A stretch of 64,000 nt of DNA, from NCBI GenBank assembly GCA_023627715.1, contig JAMAHW010000029.1, positions 248,001 to 312,000 of the forward strand. The letters are read 5' to 3'. Shown piece after piece: positions 45,357 to 56,089 of this stretch; position 1 is the stretch's first letter; each line of letters starts with the position of its first letter. The notes under the pieces are model-generated. The model saw only the letters and a list, made by a program, of their open reading frames with translations, made no database searches and had not been told where the DNA came from. Position numbers and translations under genes: made by a program. The stretch comes from Periconia sp. R9002. Lineage: Eukaryota > Ascomycota > Dothideomycetes > Pleosporales > Periconiaceae.

Positions 45357-47412
45357 ATGGCCATGGCTGAAACTGCTCCTACCAGTCCGAGCAAGACGCT
45401 TCCATCGATTCCTCAAGACGCCGCAAACTCGAGACATCAAGAAGCATTTGATCCGAGCCGATCAAGCACCGATAGCCGCAGGCTATCCCTCCAACGAAAA
45501 CCCGTTCCAAATACCGCCGTCCCCGCCATTCCCTCGTTCAACATCAACGAACATGAAGATACTGCGGCCGGGGGTCGGGAATCGAGGCTGTCTGACACGT
45601 CATTCACGCCGAGCGCACATTCAAGAACTCCATCGCGAGAGGCTGGCTCAGGAGATGCCATACCGGTGACAAAGGACATTCCTTTTCGACAACTGAACAT
45701 CAGTGATAATTCATACAACGCACGCTATTCGCATGCGGGGGAGCTGGAGATGGCAGGCTCAATGGACGAAGTCGACCCTGTTTCGTACACTGAGCAACCC
45801 TACCCTCAGCAGCAGCCTTATACGCACCGACCCGCACCGCCGCCGCCACCACCACATGCAGAAGCACCCGAAGGAGAATCGCGAAGATCTTCCAAAAGCG
45901 ACAACAGCGGAGGCCGTGGGACCTTCAACTTCGGTTTTGAGGGTCCATTGCAAGTACCGCGAACCACTGCTCAAAGACCAAGTTCTGCGTATACTTTGGG
46001 TTCCGAGTTGAATGCACGAGGTGCCGCCCACTCATCACATCTGTCCGTGGGTGGTTCGCCGTCATCCAATGGCTCGCAAGTCAGTTACGCTCGACAACTG
46101 TCTGCCAACCGTCGGTCTCCTGACAGTAGACCCACGTCCTACGTCGATTTACTTAACCTACCCTACAATCAGCAAATCGCACCCGCAGCAAATTTTGGGA
46201 ACTCGCAGCTTAAGCATGCTGTAGGCGCAAATGCATCGCTGTTGGACACAAAGAAGACGCTAGAAATGTACAAGGTTAACGTGAAGAAAACACAGGATAG
46301 TGCTGTGCAGTACGAATTTGCTCTATTCATGGTTCAGGTAGCGCGAGAAATCATGGCCTCGGACCCGGCGATTGAAAGCCACGGACTAGTTCCGGCAGAC
46401 ATGCTTCGCGAAGCACGACAGATACTGCAGCGATTGGCAAACAGCAGTTATCCATTCGCTCAGTATTACCTTGCAGACGGTTACGCGTCAGGTCTGTTCA
46501 ACAAAGATAAGCCAGATTACGACCGTGCCTTTCCTCTTTTTGTTGCTGCCAGCAAACATGGTCACGCGGAATCTGGCTACCGTACAGCACTTTGCTATGA
46601 ATTTGGCTGGGGCTGCCGAAAGGATTATGCCAAAGCCGTACAATTCTACCGTGCTGCAGCATCCAAAAACCACCCAGGTGCAGCGGCTCGGTTGGGCAAG
46701 GCTTGCTTGACCGGTGATATGGGCTTACAGAACAAATACCGCGAAGGCGTGAAGTGGCTTAAGCGAGCATCCGAATCTGCAGACAGCCAGTATAATACGG
46801 CTCCATATGAGCTGGGCTTGTTGCACGAAACCGGCTATGGTGACGACATATTCAAAGACGAGGTCTACGCAGTGCAACTTTTCACTCAGGCGGCTGAGCT
46901 GGGTCATGCGGAAGCTGCACTGAAGTTGGGGGAGGCGTACGAACATGGGCTCCTTCGCTGTCCCAAAGATGCAGCGCTCTCTGTGCACTACTACAACTGT
47001 GCCGCTCAAGCCGATATGCCAGAAGCCATGATGAACTTGTGTGCGTGGTATATGGTTGGTGCTGAGCCCGTCTTAGAAAAAGACGAGAACGAAGCATATG
47101 AATGGGCAAAGAGAGCTGCGGAACACGGTACGTGAATCCGATGTTCCAACACCTTTGACATGCTAATTGTATACAGGACTTCCCAAAGCCGAATATGCCT
47201 GTGGATATTTCACAGAGATGGGTATCGGCTGCCGCCGAGATCCGCTGGAAGCCAATGTATGGTACGTGAAAGCTGCCGACCACGGAGACGAGCGAGCAAA
47301 ACAACGCCTTGCCATCATCCAAGCCGCAGCATCTGGCCAGACGCTCACTCCCACGACGGAAAAGGGTAAACTCAAAAAAGGTGGGAAAGACGAAAATTGT
47401 CTGGTTATGTGA
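45357..47412 (+). CDS. SKT5: Chitin synthase activator Skt5/Chs4, SEL1-repeat protein with CaaX box
   Basis: Exons 45357-47127 and 47177-47412 over a 49-nt GTACGT...ATACAG intron give 668 residues. The first 280 residues are disordered, Ser/Pro-rich with a PPPPPP run. From about 330 there are tandem SEL1 (TPR-like) repeats, for example AQYYLADGYASGLFNKDK, ESGYRTALCYEFGWGCRKDY, APYELGLLHETGYGDDIF and AEYACGYFTEMGIGCRRD. The C-terminus ENCLVM is a CaaX prenylation motif, as in yeast Skt5/Chs4, which binds and activates Chs3 at sites of chitin deposition. The SEL1 array plus CaaX end separates it from general SEL1 proteins. It lies head to head with a class IV chitin synthase, its expected partner. 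The ATG at 45357 is the first in frame; Met3 is an alternative. Confidence 0.94.
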
Positions 47413-48655
47413 GCAGCCAACCACTGTTCTTCATGCTGTTTCTCTGCATTACCTGGCATTGGCCCTTGGGTCAATTTTTTTGGAACTTGGGATATCGCAT
47501 TGCATGCTCTATAGCCAACACGTTGGGCCATCTTTTTGACTAATATTTTGCGATTTTCCTCTTCCATTGATTTTTTATAGCGTTTTTTCCTTTGGCATTT
47601 TCCCGATATGTTATTTTGCATGGCTTAAAAAGAAAAAAAAGCATCTTCATTGCATCTGTGTCGAGCTTCTGGAGTGCTGATGATGAAGCTGTCTAGATCA
47701 TCTGGCCGCTCCAACACCGAATACCTAAGTATGTAGTCATTCGTAATCATTAACTTAATGAATCCAAAGTTGACGTCTGAAATCATAAAACGGTTGTTCA
47801 CGGCTTCGCGAGTGCCTTGTTCAAGCGAGCGGGCCCCTAACGTGGTTACCTAATCGTCTATGTACCGAGCGGCAAGCGCCAGCGCTGAGATTTGGGGAAA
47901 ACCGATGGTCACATGGACGGAATCTTTTACGTTATCCGAAACGGGTCGTGATTGATAGCGTTGTGAATCGGTCAAGCGATCAGGGCCATAATGCGGTTTA
48001 GTATCGGGCGTTCTGGGGGCGTGATTGATGACCATTGAAACGGTCAGATTGCAGTAGCTACTCCACATGTGTACATGTATGCAGCCCCTCGCAGACAGTT
48101 GCATGCGAGATGTACATTTCCACCTCACCGGATCGGACCAAATCTCTCGGATTTTTCGCGAACGTTCGATGTTGTAGGGGTAAATGTACGTTTCCTCTTC
48201 AAAACTCCAAGACCGTTGATGTCTGGCGGGTCAATATTGTAGTTCAGATCAGAGTGCGTTATATGGAGAAATATCCAAGAGAAGGATGCGTTTCATAGAC
48301 ATAAACGCAATATCGACACGACAATGGCTAATAGATTATGTAGTCACTGAATCTACCGCGCCGTTGCCGATTTGGAATTGATCGTGTGAAGGGCGTACTT
48401 GTAGGGCAATTGGCCCACGATGATGCATGTACGCAGCCTAATCCGTGACTAGCCGCACTTATTTCGGAATCGGAATCAACATGATGTGAACAAGGGCGCG
48501 CCCTTCGCGATATCACCGAACTACAACACCGATTTTTCAAACAAGTATATATTGCTATCCGGACCCCAAGTTGCAACCCGATAACTCCAAGTGCGTGATT
48601 CAACCACGGATTCAAAAGGGCACTAGTTATAAAGAGCGGATTCCTAGTGAAGATA
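47413..48655. other. Intergenic region, no gene seen
   Basis: 3' flank of SKT5 and promoter of the aminotransferase. One TACATGTA at 48072-48079. No family-like coding sequence on either strand. Confidence 0.55.
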
Positions 48656-50373
48656 ATGGCACCTCCAGCAGCAATCGAGGTTCAGGGCGACTCGGACACT
48701 ACGGGCATCACCGTCCCCAACCCTCTTTTGGCACCGATCCGCAGCAACGACATTCTGGGGCGAAGAAAGAAGGCAGACAAAGGTCAATGGGGTACCGCTG
48801 CTCCGTGCGATACGGCAAACTTCAGATTAAAGAACTATGAAGGGAAGCCAAAAGCGAAGCGTTGGGATCGTATGTGTTTCCATCTCTCAAAATCCGTCTA
48901 TCCCATTCCCGTTTCCCGCTTTTGTTGAACTAGTCTACCGTCCATAACCGCTTACAACATGGAACTCGAGCAGATATCCTTAGCGACGAAGCAAAGTCAC
49001 GGAAAGGCAATTCGCTCAAAAACGCAGCCAAATATCTCTCCAAACCCGGACTCATCACTCTCGGGGGAGGCATACCATCGAGCGAGCACTTTCCCTTTGA
49101 AAACATCTCCGTCAAAGTACCGTCCCTAGGCCACTTCTCCGAGGAAGAAACGAGGAAGACGGGAGTGACTCTCACAGCAGGGAAACACGACCTCGCCGAG
49201 GGCAAATCCATCTACGACATCTCCACGGCCTTCAACTATGGCCAGGGCGCCGGCTCCGCGCAGCTGCTACGATGGGTCACCGAGCACACCGAACTCGTCC
49301 ACGACATCCCGTACGAAGACTGGGCCTGCACCCTCAATGTCGGTAGCACATCCGGGTTCGAAGCCGCCCTGCGCATGTTTACGCGACCGGGCGATATGAT
49401 CCTGTCCGAAATCTACACCTTCTCCGCCGCCGTCGACTGCGCGACTCCCTTGGGCATCCGCGTAGCCGGAATCCCCATGGACGGCGAAGGCCCGCTCCCA
49501 GAGGCTATGGACGACATGCTCACCAACTGGGACGTAGATGCCCGAGGCGCCCGCAAACCACGCATCTTCTACACGGTTCCCACGGGCCAAAACCCCACGG
49601 GCTGCACGCAGTCCCTCGCCCGCCGCAAGGCCCTCTACCAACTCTGCCAAGCCCACGACATCTACATCGTCGAAGACGAACCGTACTACTTCCTCCAAAT
49701 GCAACCCTACACGGGCCCCAACAGCCCAGACGTCCCGCCTCCCAACTCCCACGAAGAATTCCTCACCTCCCTCGTCCCAAGCTACCTCTCCCTCGACACG
49801 GACGGGCGCGTGATGCGCCTCGACTCCTTCTCCAAGGTCATCAGCCCCGGGTCGCGGATCGGATGGGTGACAGCCTCGCGACAAGTCGCCGCGGCGTACG
49901 CCAAAGCCGCCGATCTATCCACACAGAATCCCTCGGGCATCTCCCAACTCGTCCTCTTCAAACTCCTCGACGAGCACTGGGGTCACGGCGGGTACCTGGA
50001 CTGGCTGGTCCACATCCGCATGTCGTACACGCGGCGCCGCGACGCCATCCTCGCCGCCTGCGAGAAACACCTCCCCCGCGACATCGTCTCTTGGATCCCC
50101 CCCATGGCCGGCATGTTCCACTGGCTGCAGGTCGATTTCACGAAACACCCTGATTATCCCGCCGAGTCGATCGAGAGTATCCAGGACAAGATCTTCATGG
50201 GGAATATTGATCATGGGGTTTTGTTGATGCCCGGGAGTTACTTTTATGCGAATGCGGAGGATAGGCATGATACCATGTTTTTTCGGGCTACGTATGCGGC
50301 GGCGCCCGCGGAGAAGATTGAGGAGGCGATTAGGAGGTTTGGGGAGTCGATACGAAAGGAGTTTAGGTTGTAG
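48656..50373 (+). CDS. Aro8-like aromatic/aminoadipate aminotransferase (PLP class I)
   Basis: Exons 48656-48869 and 48974-50373 over a 104-nt GTATGT...GAGCAG intron give 537 residues. A pyridoxal-phosphate aminotransferase of the fold type I Aro8 group, which makes Phe and Tyr from their keto acids and often also handles 2-aminoadipate. Visible: PGLITLGGGIPSSEHFPF, YGQGAGSAQLLRW, STSGFEAALRMF, VPTGQNPTG (substrate and cofactor contact), DIYIVEDEPYYFLQ with the PLP-ring Asp, SFSKVISPGSRIGW with the Schiff-base Lys359, and the C-terminal FFRATYAAAPAEKIEEAIRR. The phase-1 junction restores the codon for His in WDHILSDEAKSRKGN. Start ATG at 48656 (MAPPAAIE); an in-frame ATG sits three codons upstream. 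The second half is strongly GC-rich at third positions, like several neighbours. Confidence 0.92.
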
Positions 50374-50919
50374 AGGTTGGGATAGGGGGGTGGGGTATGG
50401 ACGGTTGATTGAAGTTTTGTGCAGTGTTCTGGAGCGCATGCAGTCAGGAGTGATGGAAGGAAAGTTAAGATAGAGCGTAACGCCATGATTACGAGATTCA
50501 TGACTTGATGAATAGATTGTCATAAGATCCGTGTACGTCTTGGAAAGATTTGACATCCAGAATACATAGCACTCGACACAAATAGACGCGGCAATATGAC
50601 ATCTGATATTTTTTATATTTGATGCCCATCGGCGAACCTACGTGAATGATGTGGTTGGCATAAACAGCAATGCTCTTTCATCATTTGCTCAGCAAGATTC
50701 CATAACGCCATTCGGATGATCGAATACCTTGCACAGGGATTTCATATCCCTCTTCTTCATCTTCATCTCAGAACCTTGACATTCTCCCTTATGAACATAA
50801 AATCCACGGAGATGGTGATATCTTTTTCTCCCCCGCTTGCCGTTCCCTTCGAAACCATCCGCAGCAAACCCCATCACCCCTACCTCCACCCTCAAATTCT
50901 AACCCTCCGGTCCCCGTCT
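50374..50919. other. Region between convergent genes
   Basis: Only probable 3' untranslated sequence of the aminotransferase and OST2 genes. Confidence 0.5.
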
Positions 50920-51575
50920 CTAATTGATAAAGTTGACGCAGAAGAAATGCAAAATCAGCGAACTAAACACAAAATCCGCAAACGCGCGCTCGTGTGAAAT
51001 GCTCTGAAATTCGGTCTTGTTGTCGGGGTTGGTCTGGATGCGGAGCGAGGCCGTGAGCACGAATTGGCCGACGGTGGCGCTGAAGCCCGCGAGGAAGGCG
51101 TTGAAGGGCTGATGTTTGAAGAATTGGTTAGCGGTTGTGTCTGTTTGAATGTGTATGTTATGGATATTCGAGAACTGTGGGTCTTTTACAACCCCGACGT
51201 TCGCTTGTAGATTGATGTCGATTATAGCGGAAGTTGAATCCCTTCTCACAGAGATGTAAAATTGAAACAAAGAAGAGGGTAGGAGAAGAAGGGAGAGTCG
51301 TAACATACGAAGTTGCCAACAATCAAGCAGTACAGGAACTGCAGCGCGCCAACCCCAACTAAGAACAGCATAAAGCTATCCAGCAACTTGACCCGCTGCG
51401 GCGTCTTCTTCACATAATTGCTCCACACGCCCTGCACAATCTTCTGTGCGTCTAATTGTCCGCCATTGCTCTTCGAGCTCGCACCCTTGGCCGATGTGTT
51501 GCTCATGGTGGTTGACGTCGCTGTTGTCGTCGAGGGGGGAGTGGATTGACCCGCCGTGCGAGATTTGGGCGGCAT
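50920..51575 (-). CDS. OST2: Oligosaccharyltransferase subunit Ost2/DAD1
   Basis: Exons 51575-51309 and 51108-50920 with a 200-nt GTATGT...CATCAG intron, 151 residues. A small subunit of the ER oligosaccharyltransferase that adds N-glycans to nascent proteins. After a Ser/Thr-rich N-terminus come LLDSFMLFLVGVGALQFLYC, the junction GNF|PFNAFLAGFSATVGQFVL, then SLRIQTNPDN and the C-terminal ERAFADFVFSSLILHFFCVN, all typical of DAD1, with three membrane segments. I chose Met at 51575 (MPPKSRTAG). The frame extends upstream to an ATG at 51656, and an internal Met (MSNTSAKG) would give a length closer to other DAD1 proteins. The intron is longer than most in this window. Divergent from the TMEM14 gene. 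Confidence 0.92.
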
Positions 51576-52004
51576 GAAAACGTAGCGTTCGCCAATTCCT
51601 CGTTCCTCGAGGCTTTTAATCGGTGGTAGGCGAGATCGAGGGGCGAAACGTAGCAAGTTCGTTCAAGATGCTTGCCTGTTGGTGATGCTTGAGGCCAGAC
51701 TGTTGCGTTCGATACCGGGGCCCGTGCGTTCGCTCAGACCGGATTACGTGTGCGTACGGGTAAAGTACACTATTTTAGCCTTTGTCTCTCTACGGGCGCG
51801 CTCGGTGGTGTGCGGACAGCGAAGCTCGACCGATCCGGGAGCTGTGTATTTAAGCTTCCCCGCGGTGTTCGTACATGACGGAACGCCAGAGACATCCTCT
51901 CTCAAACACCACCTTTTGTTGGCCAATTCGCTCACTCGTCGCGTCATCTGAGCTTCTGCACATCTTTCTCTCAAAGTTTTGATTGAAAAAAAGAAAGCAG
52001 AATA
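51576..52004. promoter_or_regulatory. Divergent promoter, OST2 and TMEM14-like gene
   Basis: A 429-bp gap between divergent start codons. Short pyrimidine tracts lie near 51890-51970 on the TMEM14 side; no strong TATA element. Confidence 0.5.
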
Positions 52005-52532
52005 ATGGTAAGTGAAGATTCAGTCACTTCATCGAGTAGAATGTCGCGATCGCACCGCATTAGCACCGCATGCCCCAAAACAAGCTCACTTTGCTGTACA
52101 GCCTCGGAGCATGAAGTCGTCGAAACTCTCTTAATTACCGACTAATGGGTTTCACAGTCTCTTGATACCATTGGACTCATCTTGGGCGCCCTGACCGCAG
52201 GCGGCGGTATCACAGGCTACGTACGAACAGGATCTGTTCCATCTGTCGCAGCAGGCGTCACTGTAGGAACTCTTGTACGTTGACGGTCCGCTCATCTATC
52301 GGCATTAACCTGCTAATCTCCCTACGCGTAGTACATCCTCGGGGGGCTTCGCATCCGTAACCGTCAAGCGTACGGTGTTGAGTTGGGTCTTCTTGCCTCG
52401 GTCGTCTTGGGTGGAAGCTCAATTCCGAGGGCTCTCAAGACCCAGAAACCACTGCCTATCGGCCTGAGTCTCTTGGCGTTGTTTGGACTGTATGCTTTTG
52501 GATCTGCTTTCTCGAAGGGCAGGACGGCCTAA
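52005..52532 (+). CDS. TMEM14 (UPF0136) family small membrane protein
   Basis: Three exons, 52005-52007 (the ATG alone), 52158-52274 and 52332-52532, give 106 residues. Introns are 150 nt (ATG|GTAAGT...TTCACAG) and 57 nt (GTACGT...GCGTAG). The protein reads M|SLDTIGLILGALTAGGGI..., GYVRTGSVPSVAAGVTVG, then YILGGLRIRNRQAYGVELGL and ends SKGRTA. Length, four short membrane helices and the Gly-rich first helix fit TMEM14, an inner-mitochondrial or ER membrane family linked in animals to porphyrin import and in plants to fatty-acid export. Function in fungi is not established. All exons are too short to stand out alone. An unplaced upstream ATG is possible but not needed. Confidence 0.85.
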
Positions 52533-52953
52533 AAGGCAATTTACTAGAGGGGAAGCAGAAGAGAGCGTGTACGTTAAGATATTGTAATCTAGTGCCATCA
52601 AGCAGATAGTTTTCATCCATCGACCGTTCCCACAGGGCCTTGTCACACGTTTTACATGCAGCGAAACATGTATTCATTTGAAATCGGTTTGTGATGAGAC
52701 TCCATGTGTCATTATTCTACGTGCATTTTTTTGGACTCTACCTCATTCGATTGTTCACCTTTGGGGAGAAGCAAACCTAGGAGATAGGTACATATCCACT
52801 CACAGTGTTTTATGAAGGACGAGAGAGAACATTTTCATTGACAGGCAACGCATCAGGAAAACCATCCAGTTGTATTAGGGGAAAGGACGGGACCTAAGAA
52901 TAATAAAACACTGAGATAGAAGAGCCACAACAAACGAGCAAGCATAATCATGG
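52533..52953. other. Region between convergent genes
   Basis: Probable 3' ends of the TMEM14-like gene and the Pro/Glu-rich gene; nothing else seen. Confidence 0.5.
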
Positions 52954-53751
52954 TCAACCACCACCGCGCGTTAGAGCTTCCACCGCCGGTGCAATATCTA
53001 CACCTTTGGCCTTTTGCTTTATGAGCCATACCGTTGCACCCGCAATTTCCGGACCTGCAATCATCTTGATCGGCAATACTGGAACGGCCTTAGCCCTGAA
53101 CTTGTCTCGTTTACGAGGTTTGACAGAATTAGTACTGTTCAATGTTGGGGCAGCTTCGTCAGTCGCAGGTGCCGCATCTGCAGTTGCTTCATCTTCCGGA
53201 TTTTTCGTGGTATCCGGGGCAGGCGGTCCGTCGGCAACTGCTTCATCATCCGGGTCTTTCATAGCATCCGGAGCAGGCGGAGATGAATTCGCTTCTTCAG
53301 GTTGCGATTCGGTTGTTGGAGGAGGGAGCTCAGGTTCTTGCGTATCATCCGGGGCAGGTGGAGGTGAAGGCTCTTGTTCAGGTTGCGGTTCGGAATTTAA
53401 GACGGGGGGCTCAGGATCTTGCATGGCATTCGGAGGTGGAGGTGGGGTCTCTTGTTCGGGTTGCGGTTCAGGGTTTGGGACAGGGGGCTCAGCTTTCGGC
53501 GTGCTCTTTTCATTTTCTGGCTCAAGCCCTGGCGTGGCCTCTTTGTTTTCTGGTTCAGACGCTGGAGCGGGTTCTGGTTTTTTCTCCACAGGCTTTTCCT
53601 CGGGTGGGCTAGGCGTGGCCTCCGGATGATCTGGAGTTTGCTTATTATCTGTGGCGGGACCTTGAACCGGTTCCGGAGTGACTTTTTCTTCGCTAGTTGC
53701 TTTTGCCGTATCATCTTTGGTTGGTTCTTCGGTTCCTGTAGTGTCAGCCAT
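52954..53751 (-). CDS. Pro/Glu-rich repeat protein, unknown function (possible extra 5' exon to 54105)
   Basis: An open frame of 265 residues, acidic and proline-rich. Residues about 88-200 form roughly four degenerate repeats of about 27 residues built on EPPVPNPEPQPEQE, PPPPPNAMQDPEP, SEPQPEQEPSPPPAPDDTQE and SQPEEANSSPPAPDAMKDP. The C-terminal 50 residues are different, basic then hydrophobic (RKRDKFRAKAVPVLPIKM, AGATVWLIKQ). The frame is also open upstream. A 39-nt GTAGGA...TCACAG interval would join it in phase to 54105-53794, whose N-terminus has a hydrophobic stretch (LTDIAIKSILIPLSL) and then PPVPPPPTPVTEEPPRL. That intron is shorter than usual, so I keep the join as an option. No family recognised. 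Confidence 0.6.
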   Translation of the reverse strand: MADTTGTEEPTKDDTAKATSEEKVTPEPVQGPATDNKQTPDHPEATPSPPEEKPVEKKPEPAPASEPENKEATPGLEPENEKSTPKAEPPVPNPEPQPEQETPPPPPNAMQDPEPPVLNSEPQPEQEPSPPPAPDDTQEPELPPPTTESQPEEANSSPPAPDAMKDPDDEAVADGPPAPDTTKNPEDEATADAAPATDEAAPTLNSTNSVKPRKRDKFRAKAVPVLPIKMIAGPEIAGATVWLIKQKAKGVDIAPAVEALTRGGG

Positions 53752-54727
53752 GATTGATCCCTCTATTACTCTTCGAGATACTGTGATTTGAGGTCATGAA
53801 AGTCTAGAAAACATCCTACCTAACCGCGGTGGCTCTTCAGTAACAGGAGTAGGTGGCGGAGGGACTGGAGGCTCATACTGAGCTTTTGATGGCTGGGGCG
53901 AACCGACAGGCTCCGCAATCTCGATCTTTGGGGGAAGGTTGGACATGGTAGGTGGTTGAACTGCGGAAGCAGGGTCGTCGGATTCGGATTGTTGGAGAGA
54001 AGAGGAAGTAGGTACGTGAAAACCAGGGCTAGCGATCAAGTGAACGGCAGTACGAGTAAGGCTCAGAGGAATAAGGATGGATTTGATTGCAATGTCGGTG
54101 AGCATCTAAAGTGGCGTAAGAGGCACGTCAAGCATGATGAGGAAGATATTCAAGAGCCTTCTCAATACCTGGAGTTGAGGGAAGGCAGTAGGTACAGATT
54201 CAGAAGGCACATATGTACAGCAGCGTCATCTAGACAGAGGGAGTCGCGGGTGGTGATCAGGCAAGAAACCACGCCCCTGGACCACTACAGGTAAAAACGT
54301 TGAAGCCACCAGTGATGTTTTTTTGAGTATGTATACATGTACAGATGTTCTTGTGCATCATACGAGGTTTGCGACCGTGTTTGGACATCCTGAAAGCGTA
54401 ATCAAAGTATATCCTCCATTCATCATTTTCTGTTGTGGCTGATTACAAAACTTTGCACCGACTGAGATTCCTGCCATGGTCAAGTTCGGTGTTCGAAGTC
54501 CAGGGGCACTAAGCAGAACAGAGCGTTCGGAGTAGAAGACTAGAAGTCGAGTGACGGCTAAATTCCCCGATGTAGTGATCGTCGCTTAGTCACTAGCGTA
54601 GTGCTAGTGCCAAGACAATATCGCGCAACTCTAGTACAGCAGCCAGCTTCCCTCCCCTCCGCCGTGACCCACTCTACAACAACAATCACCCGCTTGGAGA
54701 GCAGTGCATCTTGTCGCGCCGCCCGCC
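53752..54727. other. Divergent intergenic region; may hold a 5' exon of the Pro/Glu-rich gene
   Basis: The minus strand at 54105-53794 may be coding (see the Pro/Glu-rich gene). The remainder to 54727 is the promoter side of the PWI gene and carries TACATGTA at 54335-54342. Confidence 0.45.
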
Positions 54728-56089
54728 ATGGCGCTCACAACAGACCAAAAGCTGCTCAAGCAGACGAAGTTCCCCCCCGAGTTTGACAAGAAGGTCGATA
54801 TTACCAAAGTCAACCTTGACCTGATCAGGACCTGGATCGCTGGAAAGCTAAAGGCTTTCGGCGCCGATGATGACATTGTCACCGAGATGATCTTCAATTA
54901 CCTAGAGCAGGACCAATTCGTACGTGTTCATTCTTCACTCTTTCGAAATGTACTCACTCAAGTCTCTTGCAGCCCAATATCAAGGCTATTCAGATTACCA
55001 TTCATGGGTTCTTCCCGGACAACTGCCCAGCGTTCTGCAAGGAGCTCTGGCGTCTGTTGTTGAGCGCCCAAGACAGTCCAAGCGGCGTTGCCAAAGAGAT
55101 GGTCGAGGCCAAAAAGCAAGAACTCAAGAAACAAGAGGTAAGTTACAGGTACTCCCCACTGAAAGTTGCATCATGTTGACATCAATGAAAAGGTTGAAAA
55201 AGAGAAGCGCCGTAAAGATCAAGAGGACATCATCGATTCCTTCCGTCGTGATGAACCTTCTGACCCTCGACCTTACCATGACCGCTCCGGAGGCCGCGGA
55301 CGAGGCACGTTTCGTGGTGGCCGGGGCGACCGAGGTGACCGCAACAATGATCGAGGCTATCGTCGGGTTTCGCGCTCTCCTCCGCGAGAGGGAGGTTATG
55401 GGAGAGGCCGCCGGGATTATTCTCCACGTCGTCATGGTTTTGACAGTTATATTCCAGCAAACGATCGTGGTCGTGGTCGCGGCCGTGATCGCCGGGACCG
55501 CCGTGACCATCGTGACCGCCGTGGCCTCTCCCGCGAGCGTCGTCGTTCCCCTTCGCTAAGCCGATCTAGGTCTCCCCCGCGCCGTACCACCCGCCGGTAC
55601 TCTTCTTCGTCCAGGAGCCGCTCAGGTTATTCGCCTCCACGCGATCGCTTGCGCCGCTCACGCCGTTCGCCATCGCCACGCGCTCGCTCGAAGTCTCCTC
55701 GGCGCCCTAATCGCGATGGCAGGCTGTCTAGATCGTTGTCCAGGTCGTTGTCCGGGTCCAGGGACCGAGGACCTCGACTATCGTCAATCTCACCATCTAG
55801 GACTCCATCCAAGTCAAAGTCTCCTACGCCCATCGAGGCACATTCACGATCGTCATCAAGTCTTGTGCGCAACAGTTCCAACGCTCCACGGTCTGTTTCC
55901 CCACCACCAAGGCGAACAAGAGAGAGACGCCGACAACGTTCCTATTCCTCAAGCGATTCCAGAGATAGCAGTAGGGCTGATTTAAAAAAGCGCAAGCGTG
56001 TGTCTAGATCCCCTAGGTCGGAGAGCAGGTCAGTTCGTGCGCGACGTACGAGTGACACCCCGTCGAATGTCGAAGAACGGAGATACTAG
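54728..56089 (+). CDS. PWI-domain SR-related splicing factor (SRRM1-like)
   Basis: Exons 54728-54919, 54973-55137 and 55193-56089 give 417 residues. The N-terminal PWI domain (about 20-105: FPPEFDKKVDITKVNLDLI, RTWIAGKLKAFG, EMIFNYLEQDQF|PNIKAIQITIHGFF, CKELWRLLLSAQ) binds RNA. A charged VEKEKRRKDQEDIIDSF linker follows, then RGG-like repeats and a long RS domain (RSPPR, SRSRSPPRRTTRRYSSSSRS) to the end. This is the SRm160/SRRM1 architecture, a splicing coactivator of the nucleus. Intron 1 (53 nt) is GTACGT...TTGCAG. Intron 2 (55 nt) must end in an AAG acceptor (GAAAAG|GTTGAA), the only site that keeps the RS frame. The ATG at 54728 is the first in frame and has good context. Confidence 0.9.

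Noticed and set aside
53006..53629. Plus-strand Gly/Ser-rich open frame of 207 codons
   Set aside because: It is the antisense shadow of the Pro/Glu-rich repeat gene; Gly and Ser arise from complementing Pro and Glu codons.
54480..54520. GGTGTTCGAAGTCC, resembling a tRNA B box
   Set aside because: No A box at the right distance and the T stem cannot pair, so no tRNA cloverleaf can be drawn.
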